Below, one piece after another: positions 25,059-39,330 of a stretch of DNA of 64,000 nucleotides. Source of the stretch: Rhipicephalus microplus (taxonomy: Eukaryota; Arthropoda; Arachnida; Ixodida; Ixodidae); the NCBI RefSeq assembly GCF_043290135.1, contig NC_134707.1, positions 137,145,319 through 137,209,318 of the forward strand, given 5' to 3'. Position numbers and translations under genes: made by a program. The notes under the pieces were generated by a model that was not told the DNA's origin, did no database searches, and was given only the letters and a program-made list of their open reading frames with translations. Each line of letters opens with the position of its first letter. The first letter of the stretch is position 1.

Positions 25059-26404
25059 TTAAATGCGCACGCGTATACTCGTTTCGGAATACGCACGCGC
25101 ATACTCGTTTTTGAATGCGCACGCGTATATTCGTTTTGAATGCACAAGCGCATACTCGTTTTTGAATAGGCACGCCTGTACTCGTTTTTGAATGCGCACG
25201 CGTATACTCGTTTCGGAATGTGCACGTGCATACTCGTTTTTGAATGCGCACACGCATACTCGTTTTTGAATGCACACGCGCATACTCGTTTCGGAATACG
25301 CATGCGCATACTCGTTTTGGATTGCGCACGCGTATACTCGTTTTGGAATAGGCACGTGGTACTCGTTTTTGAATGCGAACGCGCATACGCGTTTTCGAAC
25401 ATGCACACGCGTACTCGTTTTTGAATGCGCACGCGCATACGCGTTTTTGAACATGCACATGCGTACTCGTTTTTGAATGCGCACGCGCATACGCGTTTTT
25501 GAACATGCACACGCGTACTCATTTTTGAATGCGCACGCGTATACTCGTTTTGAATGCGCACGCGCATACTCGTTTTGAATAGGCACGCGCGTACTCGTTT
25601 TTGAATGCGCACGCGTATACTAGTTTCGGAATGCGCACGCGGATTCTCGTTTTCGAATAGGCGCGCGCATACTCGTTTTTGATTGCGTACACGCATACTC
25701 GTTTTTGAATGCACACGCGCGTACTCGTTTTTGAATGCGCACACGCATACTCGTATTTGATTGCGCACGCGCATACTCGTTTTGCAATAGGCACGTGCAT
25801 ACTCGTTTTTGAATAGGCACGCGCGTACTCGTTTTTGATTGCGCACGCGCATACTCGTTTTTGAATGCACACGCGCATACTCGTTTTTGAATGGGCACGC
25901 GCGTACTCGTTTTTGAATGCGCACGCGCATACTCGTTTTTGAATGCACACGCGCATACTCGGTTTGGAATAGGCACGCGCATACTCGTTTTTGAATGCGC
26001 ACACGCATACTCGTATTTGAATGCACACGCGCGTACTTGTTTTGGATTAGGCACGTGCATACTCGTTTTTGAATGCGCACACGCATACTCGTATTGGAAT
26101 GCACACGCGCATACTCGTTTTGAAATAGGCACGTGCATACTCGTTTTTGACTGCGCACGCGTATACTCGTTTTGAATGCACACGCGCATACTAGGATTTG
26201 AATGCACACGCCCATACTCGTTTTTGAATGCACACGCGCATACTCGTTTCGGAATACGCACGCGCATACTCGTTTATGAATGCGCACGCGCATGCTCGTT
26301 TTGGAATGCGAAGCGCATACTCGTTTTTGAATGCGCACGCACGTACTCGTTTTTGAATTCGCACGCGCATATTCCTTTTGGAATAGGCACGCGCGTACTC
26401 GTTT
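25059..26404. repeat. Beta higher-order unit, 1,346 bp
   Basis: This is the fullest beta unit: about 52 monomers, six of them one base short. Module order: TTTAAATG/TTTCGG pair, CACAAGCGC, CACGTGG 25-mer, dimer run, ACTAGTTTCGG, GATTGCGTACACG, trimer run, ACTAGGATTTG, TGCGAAGCGC, TATTCCTTTTGGAATA. The next unit (from 26,405) repeats it almost exactly until it is cut near 27,060. The same pair recurs at 31,774 and 33,120. Confidence 0.85.
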
Positions 26405-27300
26405 TTAAATGCGCACGCGTATACTCGTTTCGGAATACGCACGCGCATACTCGTTTTTAAATGCGCACGCGTATATTCGTTTTGAATGCACAAGCGCATA
26501 CTCGTTTTTGAATAGGCACGCCTGTACTCGTTTTTGAATGCGCACGCGTATACTCGTTTCGGAATGTGCACTTGCATACTCGTTTTTGAATGCGCACACG
26601 CATACTCGTTTTTGAATGCACACGCGCATACTCGTTTCGGAATACGCATGCGCATACTCGTTTTGGATTGCGCACGCGTATACTCGTTTTGGAATAGGCA
26701 CGTGGTACTCGTTTTTGAATGCGAACGCGCATACGCGTTTTCGAACATGCACACGCGTACTCGTTTTTGAATGCGCACGCGCATACGCGTTTTTGAACAT
26801 GCACATGCGTACTCGTTTTTGAATGCGCACGCGCATACGCGTTTTTGAACATGCACACGCGTACTCATTTTTGAATGCGCACGCGTATACTCGTTTTGAA
26901 TGCGCACGCGCATACTCGTTTTGAATAGGCACGCGCGTACTCGTTTTTGAATGCGCACGCGTATACTAGTTTCGGAATGCGCACGCGGATTCTCGTTTTC
27001 GAATAGGCGCGCGCATACTCGTTTTTGATTGCGTACACGCATACTCGTTTTTGAATGCGCACACGCATACTCGTATTTGATTGCGCACGCGCATACTCGT
27101 TTTGCAATAGGCACGTGCATACTCGTTTTTGAATAGGCACGCGCGAACTCGTTTTTGATTGCGCACGCGCATACTCGTTTTTGAATGCACACGCGCATAC
27201 TCGTTTTTGAATGGGCACGCGCGTACTCGTTTTTGAATGCGCACGCGCATACTCGTTTTTGAATGCACACGCGCGTACTTGTTTTGGATTAGGCACGTGC

Positions 27301-30300
27301 ATACTCGTTTTTGAATGCACACGCGCATACTCGTTTCGGAATACGCACGCGCATACTCGTTTTTGAATGCGCACGCGCATGCTCGTTTTGGAATGCGAAG
27401 CGCATACTCGTTTTTAAATGCGCACGCGCGTACTCGTTTTTGAATTCGCACGCGCATATTCCTTTTGGAATAGGCACGTGCGTACTCGTTTTTGATTGCG
27501 CACGCACATACTCGTTTTTGAATAGGCACGCGCGTACTCGTTTTTGAATGCACACACGCGTACTTGTTTTGGAATAGGCACGTGCATACTCGTTTTTCAC
27601 TGCGCATGTGTATAATCGTTTCGGAATACGCACGCACATGGTCTTTTCTGAATAGGCACGCGCGTACTCGTTTTTTAATGCTCACACGCATACTCGTATT
27701 TGAATGCACACGCGCGTACTCGTTTTGGATTAGGCAAGTGCATACTCGTTTTTGAATGCGCACACGCATACTCGTATTTGAATGCACACGCGGATACTCG
27801 TTTTGAAATAGGCACGTGCATACTCGTTTTTGAATGCGCACGCGCATACGCGTTTCTGAACATGCACACGCGTACTCGTTTTTGAATGCGCACGCGTATA
27901 CTCGTTTTGAATGCACACGCGCATACTTCTTTTTGAATGGGCACGCGCGTACTCGTTTTTGAATGCGCACGCGTATACTCGTTTTTGAATGCGCACGCGC
28001 ATACTCGTTTTCGAATAGGCACGCGCGTACTCGTTTTTGAACGCGAACGCGCATACGCGTTTTTGAACATGCACACGCGTACTCGTTTTTGCGTGCGCAC
28101 GCGTAAACTCGTTTGGAATGCACACGCGCATACTCGTTTTTGAATAGGCACGCGCGTACTCGTTTTTTAATGCGCACGCGTATACTCGTTTCGGAATACG
28201 CACGCGCATACTCGTTTTTGAATGCGCACGCGTATACTCGTTTTGAATGCACAAGCGCATACTCGTTTTTGAATAGGCACGCGTGTACCCGTTTTTGAAT
28301 GCGCACGCGTATACTCGTTTCGGAATGTGCACGTGCATACTCGTTTTTGAATGCGCACACGCATACTCGTTTTTGAATGCACACGCGCATACTCGTTTCG
28401 GAATACGCATGCGCTTACTCATTTTGGAATGGGCACGCGTATACTCGTTTTGGAATAGGCACGTGCGTACTCTTTTTTGAATGCGAACGCGCATACGCGT
28501 TTTTGAACATGCACACGCGTACTCGTTTTTGAATGCGCACGCACATACGCGTTTTTGAACATGCACACGCGTACTCGTTTTTGAATGCGCACGCGCATAC
28601 GCGTTTTTGAACATGCACACGCGCACTCGTTTTTGAATGCGCACGCGTATACTCGTTTTGAATGCGCACGCGCGTACTCGTTTTGAATAGGCACGCGCGT
28701 ACTCGTTTTTGAATGCGCACGCGCATACGCGTTTTTGAACAGGCACACGCGTACTCGTTTTTGAATGCGCACGCGTATACTCGTGTTGAATGCACACGCG
28801 CATACTCGTTTTTGAATGGGCACGCGCGTACTCGTTTTTGAATGCGCACGCGTATACTCGTTTCGGAATGCGCACGCGCATACTCCTTTTCGAATAGGCA
28901 CGCGCATACTCGTTTTTGAACGCGAACGCGCATACGCGTTTTTGAACATGCACACGCGTACTCGTTTTTGAGTGCGCACGCGTAAACTCGTTTTGAATGC
29001 ACACGCGCATACTCGTTTTTGAATAGGCACGCGCGTACTCGTTTTTAAATGCGCACGCGTATACTCGTTTCGGAATACGCACGCGCATACTCGTTTTTGA
29101 ATGCGCACGCGTATATTCGTTTTGAATGCACAAGCGCATACTCGTTTTTGAATAGGCACGCGTGTACTCGTTTTTGAATGCGCACGCGTATACTCGTTTC
29201 GGAATGTGCACGTGCATACTCGTTTTTGAATGCGCACACGCATACTCGTTTTTGAATGCACACGCGCATACTCGTTTCGGAATACGCATGCGCATACTCG
29301 TTTTGGATTGCGCACGCGTATACTCGTTTTGGAATAGGCACGTGGTACTCGTTTTTGAATGCGAACGCGCATACGCGTTTTCGAACATGCACACGCGTAC
29401 TCGTTTTTGAATGCGCACGCGCATACACGTTTTTGAACATGCACATGCGTACTCGTTTTTGAATGCGCACGCGCATACGCGTTTTTGAACATGCACACGC
29501 GTACTCATTTTTGAATGCGCACGCGTATACTCGTTTTGAATGCGCACGCGCATACTCGTTTTGAATAGGCTCGCGCGTACTCGTTTTTGAATGCGCACGC
29601 GTATACTAGTTTCGGAATGCGCACGCGAATTCTCGTTTTCGAATAGGCGCGCGCATACTCGTTTTTGATTGCGTACACGCATACTCGTTTTTGAATGCAC
29701 ACGCGCGTACTCGTTTTTGAATGCGCACACGCATACTCGTATTTGATTGCGCACGCGCATACTCGTTTTGCAATAGGCACGTGCATACTCGTTTTTGAAT
29801 AGGCACGCGCGTACTCGTTTTTGATTGCGCACGCGCATACTCGTTTTTGAATGCACACGCGCATACTCGTTTTTGAATGGGCACGCGCGTACTCGTTTTT
29901 GAATGCGCACGCGCATACTCGTTTTTGAATGCACACGCGCATACTCGGTTTGGAATAGGCACGCGCATACTCGTTTTTGAATGCGCACACGCATACTCGT
30001 ATTTGAATGCACACGCGCGTACTTGTTTTGGATTAGGCACGTGCATACTCGTTTTTGAATGCGCACACGCATACTCGTATTGGAATGCACACGCGCATAC
30101 TCGTTTTGAAATAGGCACGTGCATACTCGTTTTTGACTGCGCACGCGTATACTCGTTTTGAATGCACACGCGCATACTAGGATTTGAATGCACACGCCCA
30201 TACTCGTTTTTGAATGCACACGCGCATACTCGTTTCGGAATACACACGCGCATACTCGTTTTTGAATGCGCACGCGCATGCTCGTTTTGGAACGCGAAGC

Positions 30301-33300
30301 GCATACTCGTTTTTGAATGCGCACGCACGTACTCGTTTTTGAATTCGCACGCGCATATTCCTTTTGGAATAGGCACGTGCGAACATGCACACGCGTACTC
30401 GTTTTTTAATGCGCACGCGCATACGCGTTTTTGAACATGCACACGCGCACTCGTTTTTGAATGCGCACGCGTATACTCGTTTTGAATGCGCACGCGCGTA
30501 CTCGTTTTGAATAGGCACGCGCGTACTCGTTTTTGAATGCGCACGCGCATACTCGTATTTGAATGCACACGCGCGTACTTGTTTTGGATTAGGCACGTGC
30601 ATACTCGTTTTTGAATGCGCACACGCATACTCGTATTGGAATGCACACGCGCATACTCGTTTTGAAATAGGCACGTGCATACTCGTTTTTGACTGCGCAC
30701 GCGTATACTCGTTTTGAATGCACACGCGCATACTAGGATTTGAATGCACACGCCCATACTCGTTTTTGAATGCACACGCGCATACTCGTTTCGGAATACG
30801 CACGCGCATACTCGTTTTTAAATGCGCACGCGCATGCTCGTTTTGGAATGCGAAGCGCATACTCGTTTTTGAATGCGCACGCACGTACTCGTTTTTGAAT
30901 TCGCACGCGCATATTCCTTTTGGAATAGGCACGTGCGTACTCGTTTTTGAATGCACACGCACATACTCGTTTTTGAATAGGCACGCGCGTACTCGTTTTT
31001 TAATGCGCACGCGTATATTCGTTTCGGAATACGCACGCGCATACTCGTTTTTGAATGCGCACGCGTATACTCGTTTTGAATGCACAAGCCCATACTCGTT
31101 TTTGAATAGGCACGCGTGTACCCGTTTTTGAATGCGCACGCGTATACTCGTTTCGGAATGTGCACGTGCATACTCGTTTTTGAATGCGCACACGCATACT
31201 CGTTTTTGAATGCACACGCGCATACTCGTTTCGGAATACGCATGCGCTTACTCATTTTTGAATGCGCACGCGTATACTCGTTTTGGAATAGGCACGTGCG
31301 TACTCTTTTTTGAATGCGAACGCGCATACGCGTTTTTGAACATGCACACGCGTACTCGTTTTTGAATGCGCACGCACATACGCGTTTTTGAACATGCACA
31401 CGCGTACTCGTTTTTGAATGCGCACGCGCATACGCGTTTTGAATGCGCACGCGCGTACTCGTTTTGAATAGGCACGCGCGTACTCGCTTTTGAATGCGCA
31501 CGCGTATACTCGTGTTGAATGCACACGCGCATACTCGTTTTTGAATGGGCACGCGCGTACTCGTTTTTGAATGCGCACGCGTATACTCGTTTCGGAATGC
31601 GCACGCGCATACTCCTTTTCGAATAGGCACGCGCATACTCGTTTTTGAACGCGAACGCGCATACGCGTTTTTGAACATGCACACGCGTACTCGTTTTTGA
31701 GTGCGCACGCGTAAACTCGTTTTGAATGCACACGCGCATACTCGTTTTTGAATAGGCACGCGCGTACTCGTTTTTAAATGCGCACGCGTATACTCGTTTC
31801 GGAATACGCACGCGCATACTCGTTTTTGAATGCGCACGCGTATATTCGTTTTGAATGCACAAGCGCATACTCGTTTTTGAATAGGCACGCCTGTACTCGT
31901 TTTTGAATGCGCACGCGTATACTCGTTTCGGAATGTGCACGTGCATACTCGTTTTTGAATGCGCACACGCATACTCGTTTTTGAATGCACACGCGCATAC
32001 TCGTTTCGGAATACGCATGCGCATACTCGTTTTGGATTGCGCACGCGTATACTCGTTTTGGAATAGGCACGTGGTACTCGTTTTTGAATGCGAACGCGCA
32101 TACGCGTTTTCGAACATGCACACGCGTACTCGTTTTTGAATGCGCACGCGCATACGCGTTTTTGAACATGCACATGCGTACTCGTTTTTGAATGCGCACG
32201 CGCATACGCGTTTTTGAACATGCACACGCGTACTCATTTTTGAATGCGCACGCGTATACTCGTTTTGAATGCGCACGCGCATACTCGTTTTGAATAGGCA
32301 CGCGCGTACTCGTTTTTGAATGCGCACGCGTATACTAGTTTCGGAATGCGCACGCGGATTCTCGTTTTCGAATAGGCGCGCGCATACTCGTTTTTGATTG
32401 CGTACACGCATACTCGTTTTTGAATGCACACGCGCGTACTCGTTTTTGAATGCGCACACGCATACTCGTATTTGATTGCGCACGCGCATACTCGTTTTGC
32501 AATAGGCACGTGCATACTCGTTTTTGAATAGGCACGCGCGTACTCGTTTTTGATTGCGCACGCGCATACTCGTTTTTGAATGCACACGCGCATACTCGTT
32601 TTTGAATGGGCACGCGCGTACTCGTTTTTGAATGCGCACGCGCATACTCGTTTTTGAATGCACACGCGCATACTCGGTTTGGAATAGGCACGCGCATACT
32701 CGTTTTTGAATGCGCACACGCATACTCGTATTTGAATGCACACGCGCGTACTTGTTTTGGATTAGGCACGTGCATACTCGTTTTTGAATGCGCACACGCA
32801 TACTCGTATTGGAATGCACACGCGCATACTCGTTTTGAAATAGGCACGTGCATACTCGTTTTTGACTGCGCACGCGTATACTCGTTTTGAATGCACACGC
32901 GCATACTAGGATTTGAATGCACACGCCCATACTCGTTTTTGAATGCACACGCGCATACTCGTTTCGGAATACGCACGCGCATACTCGTTTATGAATGCGC
33001 ACGCGCATGCTCGTTTTGGAATGCGAAGCGCATACTCGTTTTTGAATGCGCACGCACGTACTCGTTTTTGAATTCGCACGCGCATATTCCTTTTGGAATA
33101 GGCACGCGCGTACTCGTTTTTAAATGCGCACGCGTATACTCGTTTCGGAATACGCACGCGCATACTCGTTTTTAAATGCGCACGCGTATATTCGTTTTGA
33201 ATGCACAAGCGCATACTCGTTTTTGAATAGGCACGCCTGTACTCGTTTTTGAATGCGCACGCGTATACTCGTTTCGGAATGTGCACGTGCATACTCGTTT

Positions 33301-34015
33301 TTGAATGCGCACACGCATACTCGTTTTTGAATGCACACGCGCATACTCGTTTCGGAATACGCATGCGCATACTCGTTTTGGATTGCGCACGCGTATACTC
33401 GTTTTGGAATAGGCACGTGGTACTCGTTTTTGAATGCGAACGCGCATACGCGTTTTCGAACATGCACACGCGTACTCGTTTTTGAATGCGCACGCGCATA
33501 CGCGTTTTTGAACATGCACATGCGTACTCGTTTTTGAATGCGCACGCGCATACGCGTTTTTGAACATGCACACGCGTACTCATTTTTGAATGCGCACGCG
33601 TATACTCGTTTTGAATGCGCACGCGCATACTCGTTTTGAATAGGCACGCGCGTACTCGTTTTTGAATGCGCACGCGTATACTAGTTTCGGAATGCGCACG
33701 CGGATTCTCGTTTTCGAATAGGCGCGCGCATACTCGTTTTTGATTGCGTACACGCATACTCGTTTTTGAATGCACACGCGCGTACTCGTTTTTGAATGCG
33801 CACACGCATACTCGCATTTGATTGCGCACGCGCATACTCGTTTTGCATTAGGCACGTGCATACTCGTTTTTGAATAGGCACGCGCGTACTCGTTTTCGAT
33901 TGCGCACGCGCATACTCGTTTTTGAATGCACACGCGCATACTCGTTTTTGAATGGGCACGCGCGTACTCGTTTTTGAATGCGCACGCGCATACTCGTTTT
34001 TGAATGCACACGCGC
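27301..34015. repeat. 6,715-bp tandem duplication, copy 2
   Basis: This is the adjacent, nearly identical partner of 20,586-27,300. It contains the same 14 bp junction unit (30,382-30,395) and beta units starting at 29,045, 31,774 and 33,120. Near its right end it keeps the extra GCACACGCGCGTACTCG unit (about 33,770-33,795) that copy 1 lacks, then continues past 34,015 into an uninterrupted beta unit. Confidence 0.9.
31774..33119. repeat. Beta higher-order unit, 1,346 bp (copy)
   Basis: It is identical in every stretch I compared to 25,059-26,404, as expected from its position in copy 2 of the 6,715 bp duplication. It is followed directly by a further unit at 33,120-34,455, so here two complete beta units stand in tandem. 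Confidence 0.82.
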
Positions 34016-35370
34016 ATACTCGGTTTGGAATAGGCACGCGCATACTCGTTTTTGAATGCGCACACGCATACTCGTATTTGAATGCACACGCGCGTACTTG
34101 TTTTGGATTAGGCACGTGCATACTCGTTTTTGAATGCGCACACGCATACTCGTATTGGAATGCACACGCGCATACTCGTTTTGAAATAGGCACGTGCATA
34201 CTCGTTTTTGACTGCGCACGCGTATACTCGTTTTGAATGCACACGCGCATACTAGGATTTGAATGCACACGCCCATACTCGTTTTTGAATGCACACGCGC
34301 ATACTCGTTTCGGAATACGCACGCGCATACTCGTTTATGAATGCGCACGCGCATGCTCGTTTTGGAATGCGAAGCGCATACTCGTTTTTGAATGCGCACG
34401 CACGTACTCGTTTTTGAATTCGCACGCGCATATTCCTTTTGGAATAGGCACGTGCGTACTCGTTTTTGAATGCACACGCACATACTCGTTTTTGAATAGG
34501 CACGCGCGTACTCGTTTTTGAATGCACACACGCGTACTTGTTTTGGAATAGGCACGCGCATACTCGTTTTTCACTGCGCACGTGTATAATCGTTTCGGAA
34601 TGCGCACGCGCATCGTCGTTTTTGAATAGGCACGCGCGTACTCGTTTTTTAATGCTCACGTGTACAATCGTTTTGAATGCGGACGCGTATACCCGTTTTT
34701 GAATGCACACGCGCATACTCGTTTTCGAATAGGCACGCGCATACTCGTTTTTGAATGCACACGCGCATACACGGTTTTGAATGCACACGCGCATACTCGT
34801 TTCGAAATAGGCACGTGCATACTCGTTTGGGAAGGCGCATGCGCATACTCGTTTTTGAATAGGCATGGGCGTACTCGTTTTTGAATGCGCACGCGCATAT
34901 TGTTTTTGAATGCACACGCGCATACTCGTTTTTGAATGCGCACACGCATACTCGTATTTGATTGCGCACGCGCATACTCGTTTTGCAATAGGCACGTGCA
35001 TAGTCGTTTTTGAACGCGCACGCGCGTACGCGTTTTCGAATAGACACGCGCATACTCGTTTTTGAATGCGCACACGCATACTCGTTTTTGAATGCACACG
35101 TGCATACTCGTTTCGGAATACGCATGCGCATACTCGTTTTGGAATGCGCACGCGTATACTCGTTTTGGAATAGGCACGTTCGTACTCGTTTTTGAATGCG
35201 AACGCGCATACGCGTTTTTGAACATGCACACGCGTACTCGTTTTTGATTGCGCACGCGCATACGCGTTTTTGAACATGCACAAGCGTATTCGTTTTTGAA
35301 TGCGCACGCGCATACGCGTTTTTGACCATGCACACGCGTACTCGTTTTTGAATGCGCACGCGTATACTCG
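33231..35370. repeat. Beta-gamma transition block, copy 1
   Basis: It aligns to 39,290-41,377 at an offset of 6,059 bp on the left, then 6,007 bp after a 52 bp dimer missing from the second copy. It joins a beta unit to the gamma marker GCGGACGCG (34,679-34,687). The block shows that gamma units are built from a beta segment plus new sequence. Confidence 0.78.
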
Positions 35371-37099
35371 TTTTTGAAAAGGCACGCGCGTACTCGTTTT
35401 TGATTGCGCACGCGCATACTCGTTTTTGAATGCACACGCGCATACTCGTTTTTGAATGGGCACGCGCGTACTCGTTTTTGAATGCGCACGCGCATACTCG
35501 TTTTTGAATGCACACGCACATACTCGTTTTTGAATGCGCACACGCATACTCGTATTTGAATGCACACGCGCATACTCGTTTTGAAATAGGCACGTGCATA
35601 CTCGTTTTTAAATGCGCACGCGCATACGCGTTTTTGAACAGGCACACGCGTACTCGTTTTTGAATGCGTACGCGTATACACGTTTTGAATGCGCACGCGC
35701 ATACTAGGTTTTGAATGCACACGCCTATACTCGTTTTTGAATGCACACGCGCATACTCGTTTCGGAATACGCACGCGCATACTTGTTTTGGAATGCGCAC
35801 GCGCATGCTCGTTTTGGAATGCTAAGCATATACTCGTTTTTGAATGCGCACGCGCGTACTCGTTTTTGAATGCGCACACGCGTACTCGTTTTGGAATAGG
35901 CATGCGCATACTCGTTTTTGACTGCGCACGTGTATAATCGTTTCAGAATGCGCACGCGCATGCTCGTTTTTGAATAGGCACGCGCGTACTCGTTTTTTGA
36001 TGCGCACGCGTACACTCGTTTTGAATGCGCACGCGTATACTCGTTTTTGAATGCACACGTGCATACTCGTTTTCGAATAGGCACGCGCATACTCGTTTTT
36101 GAATGCGCACGCGCATACTCGTTTTTGAATGCACACGCGCATACTCGTTTCGAAATAGGCACGCGCATACTCGTTTGGGAAGGCGCACGCGCATACTCGT
36201 TTTTGAATAGGCATGCGCGTACTCGTTTTGAATGCGCACGCGCATACTTGTTTCTGAATGCACACGCGCATACTGGTTTTGGAATAGGCACGCGCATACT
36301 CGTTTTTGAATGCGCACACGCATACTCGTATTTGAATGCGCACACGCATACTCGTATTTGATTGCGCACGCGCATACTCGTTTTGCAATGGGCACGTGCA
36401 TACTCGTTTTTGAATGCGCACGCGCATACGCGTTTTTGAACAGGCACACGCGTACTCGTTTTTGAATGCACACACGCATACTCGTTTTTGAATGCACACG
36501 CGCATACTCGTTCCGGAATACGCACACGCATACTCGTTTTGGAATGCACACGCGCATACTCGTTTTGGAATAGGCACGTGCGTAATCGTTTTTGAATGCG
36601 AAAGCACATACGCGTTTTTGAACATGCACACGCGTACTCATTTTCGATTGCACACGCGCGTACTCGTTTTGGAATAGGCACGTGCGTACTCGTTTTTGAA
36701 CATGCACACGCGTACTCGTTTTTGAGTGCGCACGCGTAAACTCTTTTTGAATGCACACGCGCATACTCGTTTTTGAATAGGCACGCGCGTACTCGTTTTT
36801 GAATGCGCACGCGTATACTCGTTTCGGAATATGCACGCGCATACTCGTTTTTGAATAGGCACGCGTGTACTCGTTTTTGAATGCGCACGCGTATACTCGT
36901 TTCGGAATGTGCACGTGCATACTCGTTTTCGAATAGGCACGCGCATACTCGTTTTTGAATGCGCACATGCATACTCGTTTTTGAATGCACACGCGCATAC
37001 TCGTTTCGGAATACGCATGCGCATACTCGTTTTGGAATGCGCACGCGTATACTCGTTTTGGAATAGGCACGTGCGTACTCGTTTTTGAATGCGAAGGCG

Positions 37100-38737
37100 C
37101 ATACGCGTTTTTGAACATGCACACGCTTACTCGTTTTTGAATGCGCACGCGCATACGCGTTTTTGAACATGCACACGCCTACTCGTTTTTGAATGCGCAC
37201 GCGCATACGCGTTTTTGAACAAGCACACGCGTACTAGTTTTTGAATGCGCACGCGTATACTCGTTTTGAATGCGCACGCGCATACTCGTTTTCAATAGGC
37301 ACGCGCGTACTCGTTTTTGAATGCGCACGCGTATACTAGTTTCGGAATGCGCACGCGGATACTCGTTTTCGAATAGGCGCGCGCATACTCGTTTTTGATT
37401 GCGCACACGCATACTCGTTTTTGAATGCACACGCGCATACTCGTTTCGGAATACGCACGCGCATACTCGTTTTGGAATGCGCACGCGCATATTCGTTTTG
37501 GAATAGGCACGTGCGTACTCGTTTTTGAAAGCGAACGCGCATACGCGTTTCTGAACATGCACACGCGTACTTGTTTATGAATGCGCACGGGTATACTCGT
37601 TTTGAATGCGCACGCGCATACTCTTTTTCGAATAGGCACGCGCATACGCGTTTTTCAATGCGCACACACATACTCGTTCTTGAATGCACACGCGCATACT
37701 CGTTTCGGAATACGCACGCGCATACTCGTTTTGAATGCACACGCGCATACTCGTTTTTGAATAGGCATGCGCGTACTCGTTTTTGAATGTGCAGGCGCAT
37801 AATCGTTTTTGAATGCACACGCGCATACTCGTTTTGGAATAGGCACGCGCATACTCGTTTTTGAATGCGCACACGCATACTCGTATTTGATTGCGCACGC
37901 GCATACTCGTTTTGCAATAGGCACGTGCATACTCGTTTTTGAATGGGCACGTACTCGTTTTTGAATGCGCACGCGCATACTCGTTTTGAATGCACACGCG
38001 CATACTCGGTTTGGAATAGGCACGCACATACTCGTTTTTGAATGCGCACACGCATACTCGTTTTTGAATGCGCACGCGTATACTCGTTATGAATGCGCAC
38101 GCGCATACTCGTTTTTGAATGCACACGCGCATACTCGTTCTGGAATAGGCTCGCGCATATTCGTTTTTGAATGCGCACACGCATACTCGTATTTGAATGC
38201 ACACGCACATACTCGTTTTGGAATAGGCACGTGCATACTAGTTTTTGAATGCACACGCGCGTATGCGTTTTGAACAGGGACATGCGTACTCGTTTTTGAT
38301 TGCGCACGCGTATACTCGTTTTTGAATGCGCACACGCATACTCGTTTTTGAATGCACACGCGCATATATGTTTCGGAATACGCACGCGCATACTCGTTTT
38401 AGAATGCGCACGCGCATACTAGTTTTTGAATGCACACGCGCATACTCGTTTTCGAATAGGCACGCGCATACTCGTTTTTGAAAGCACACGCGCATACTCG
38501 TTTTTGAATGCACACGCGCATACACGTTTCGGAATAGGCACGCACATACTCGTTTTGGAATGCGCACGCACATACTCGTTTTTGAAACTGCAAGTGCGTA
38601 CTCGATTTTGAATGCGCACGTGCATACTCGTTTTGAATTATACACGAGCATACTTGTTTTTGAATGCACACGCGCATACTCGTTTTGGAATGCGCACGCA
38701 CATACTCGTTTTTGAATAGGCACGCGCATACTTGTTT
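37100..38737. repeat. Gamma core block, copy 1
   Basis: It aligns to 49,670-51,308 at an offset near 12,570 bp and in part to 55,757-57,070. It includes a shared 22 bp monomer (37,930-37,951 and 50,500-50,521) that lost CGCG, plus GAACAGGGACATGC and CATATATGTTTCGG units. These shared rare variants establish common origin over 12.5 kb. Confidence 0.75.
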
Positions 38738-39330
38738 TTGAACGCGCACACGCATACTCGTTTTTGAATGCACACGCGCATACTCGTTTCGAAATAGGCA
38801 CGCGCATACTCTTTTTGAATTGCGCACGCGCATACTCGTTTTTGAATGCGCACACGCATACTCGTATTTGAATGCACACGCGTATACTCGTTTTGGAATA
38901 GGCACGTGCATACTCGTTTTTGATTGCGCACGCGCATACGCGTTTTTAAAAAGGCACACGCCTACTCGTTTTTGAATGCGCACGCGTATACTCCTTTTGA
39001 ATGCGCATGCGCATACTCGTTTTTGAAGGCACATGCGCATACTCGTTTTGGAATAAGCACGCGCATACTCGTTTTTGAACGCGCACACGCATACTCGTTT
39101 TTGAATGCACACGCGCATACTCGTTTCGAAATAGGCACGCGCATACTCTTTTTGGAATGCGCACGCGCATACTCGTTTTTGAATGCGCACACGCCTACTC
39201 GTTTTTAAATGCGCACGCGTATACTCGTTTTGAATGCGCATGCGCATACTCGTTTTTGAATGCACATGCGCATACTCGTTTTGGAATAGGCACGCGTGTA
39301 CTCGTTTTTGAATGCGCACGCGTATACTCG
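38417..39330. repeat. Gamma block shared with 59,419-60,332 at exactly 21,002 bp
   Basis: About 0.9 kb aligns without net length change to 59,419-60,332. It carries the odd units GAAACTGCAAGTGCG, GAATTATACACGAGC and TTTTTGAAGGCAC. It is the longest-range near-identical block I found in the window apart from shared monomer types. The equivalents at 51 kb and 57 kb differ by lost monomers. Confidence 0.75.

Larger units (their letters stand above)
20586..27300. repeat. 6,715-bp tandem duplication, copy 1
   Basis: Bases 20,586 to about 27,054 match 27,301-33,769 at a constant offset of 6,715 bp. I found only three substitutions: 20,784 (T versus C at 27,499), 22,109 (T versus G at 28,824) and 26,572 (T versus G at 33,287). 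From 27,055 this copy lacks one monomer, and at its end about three more, relative to copy 2. Inside lie beta units starting at 22,330, 25,059 and 26,405. Confidence 0.9.
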
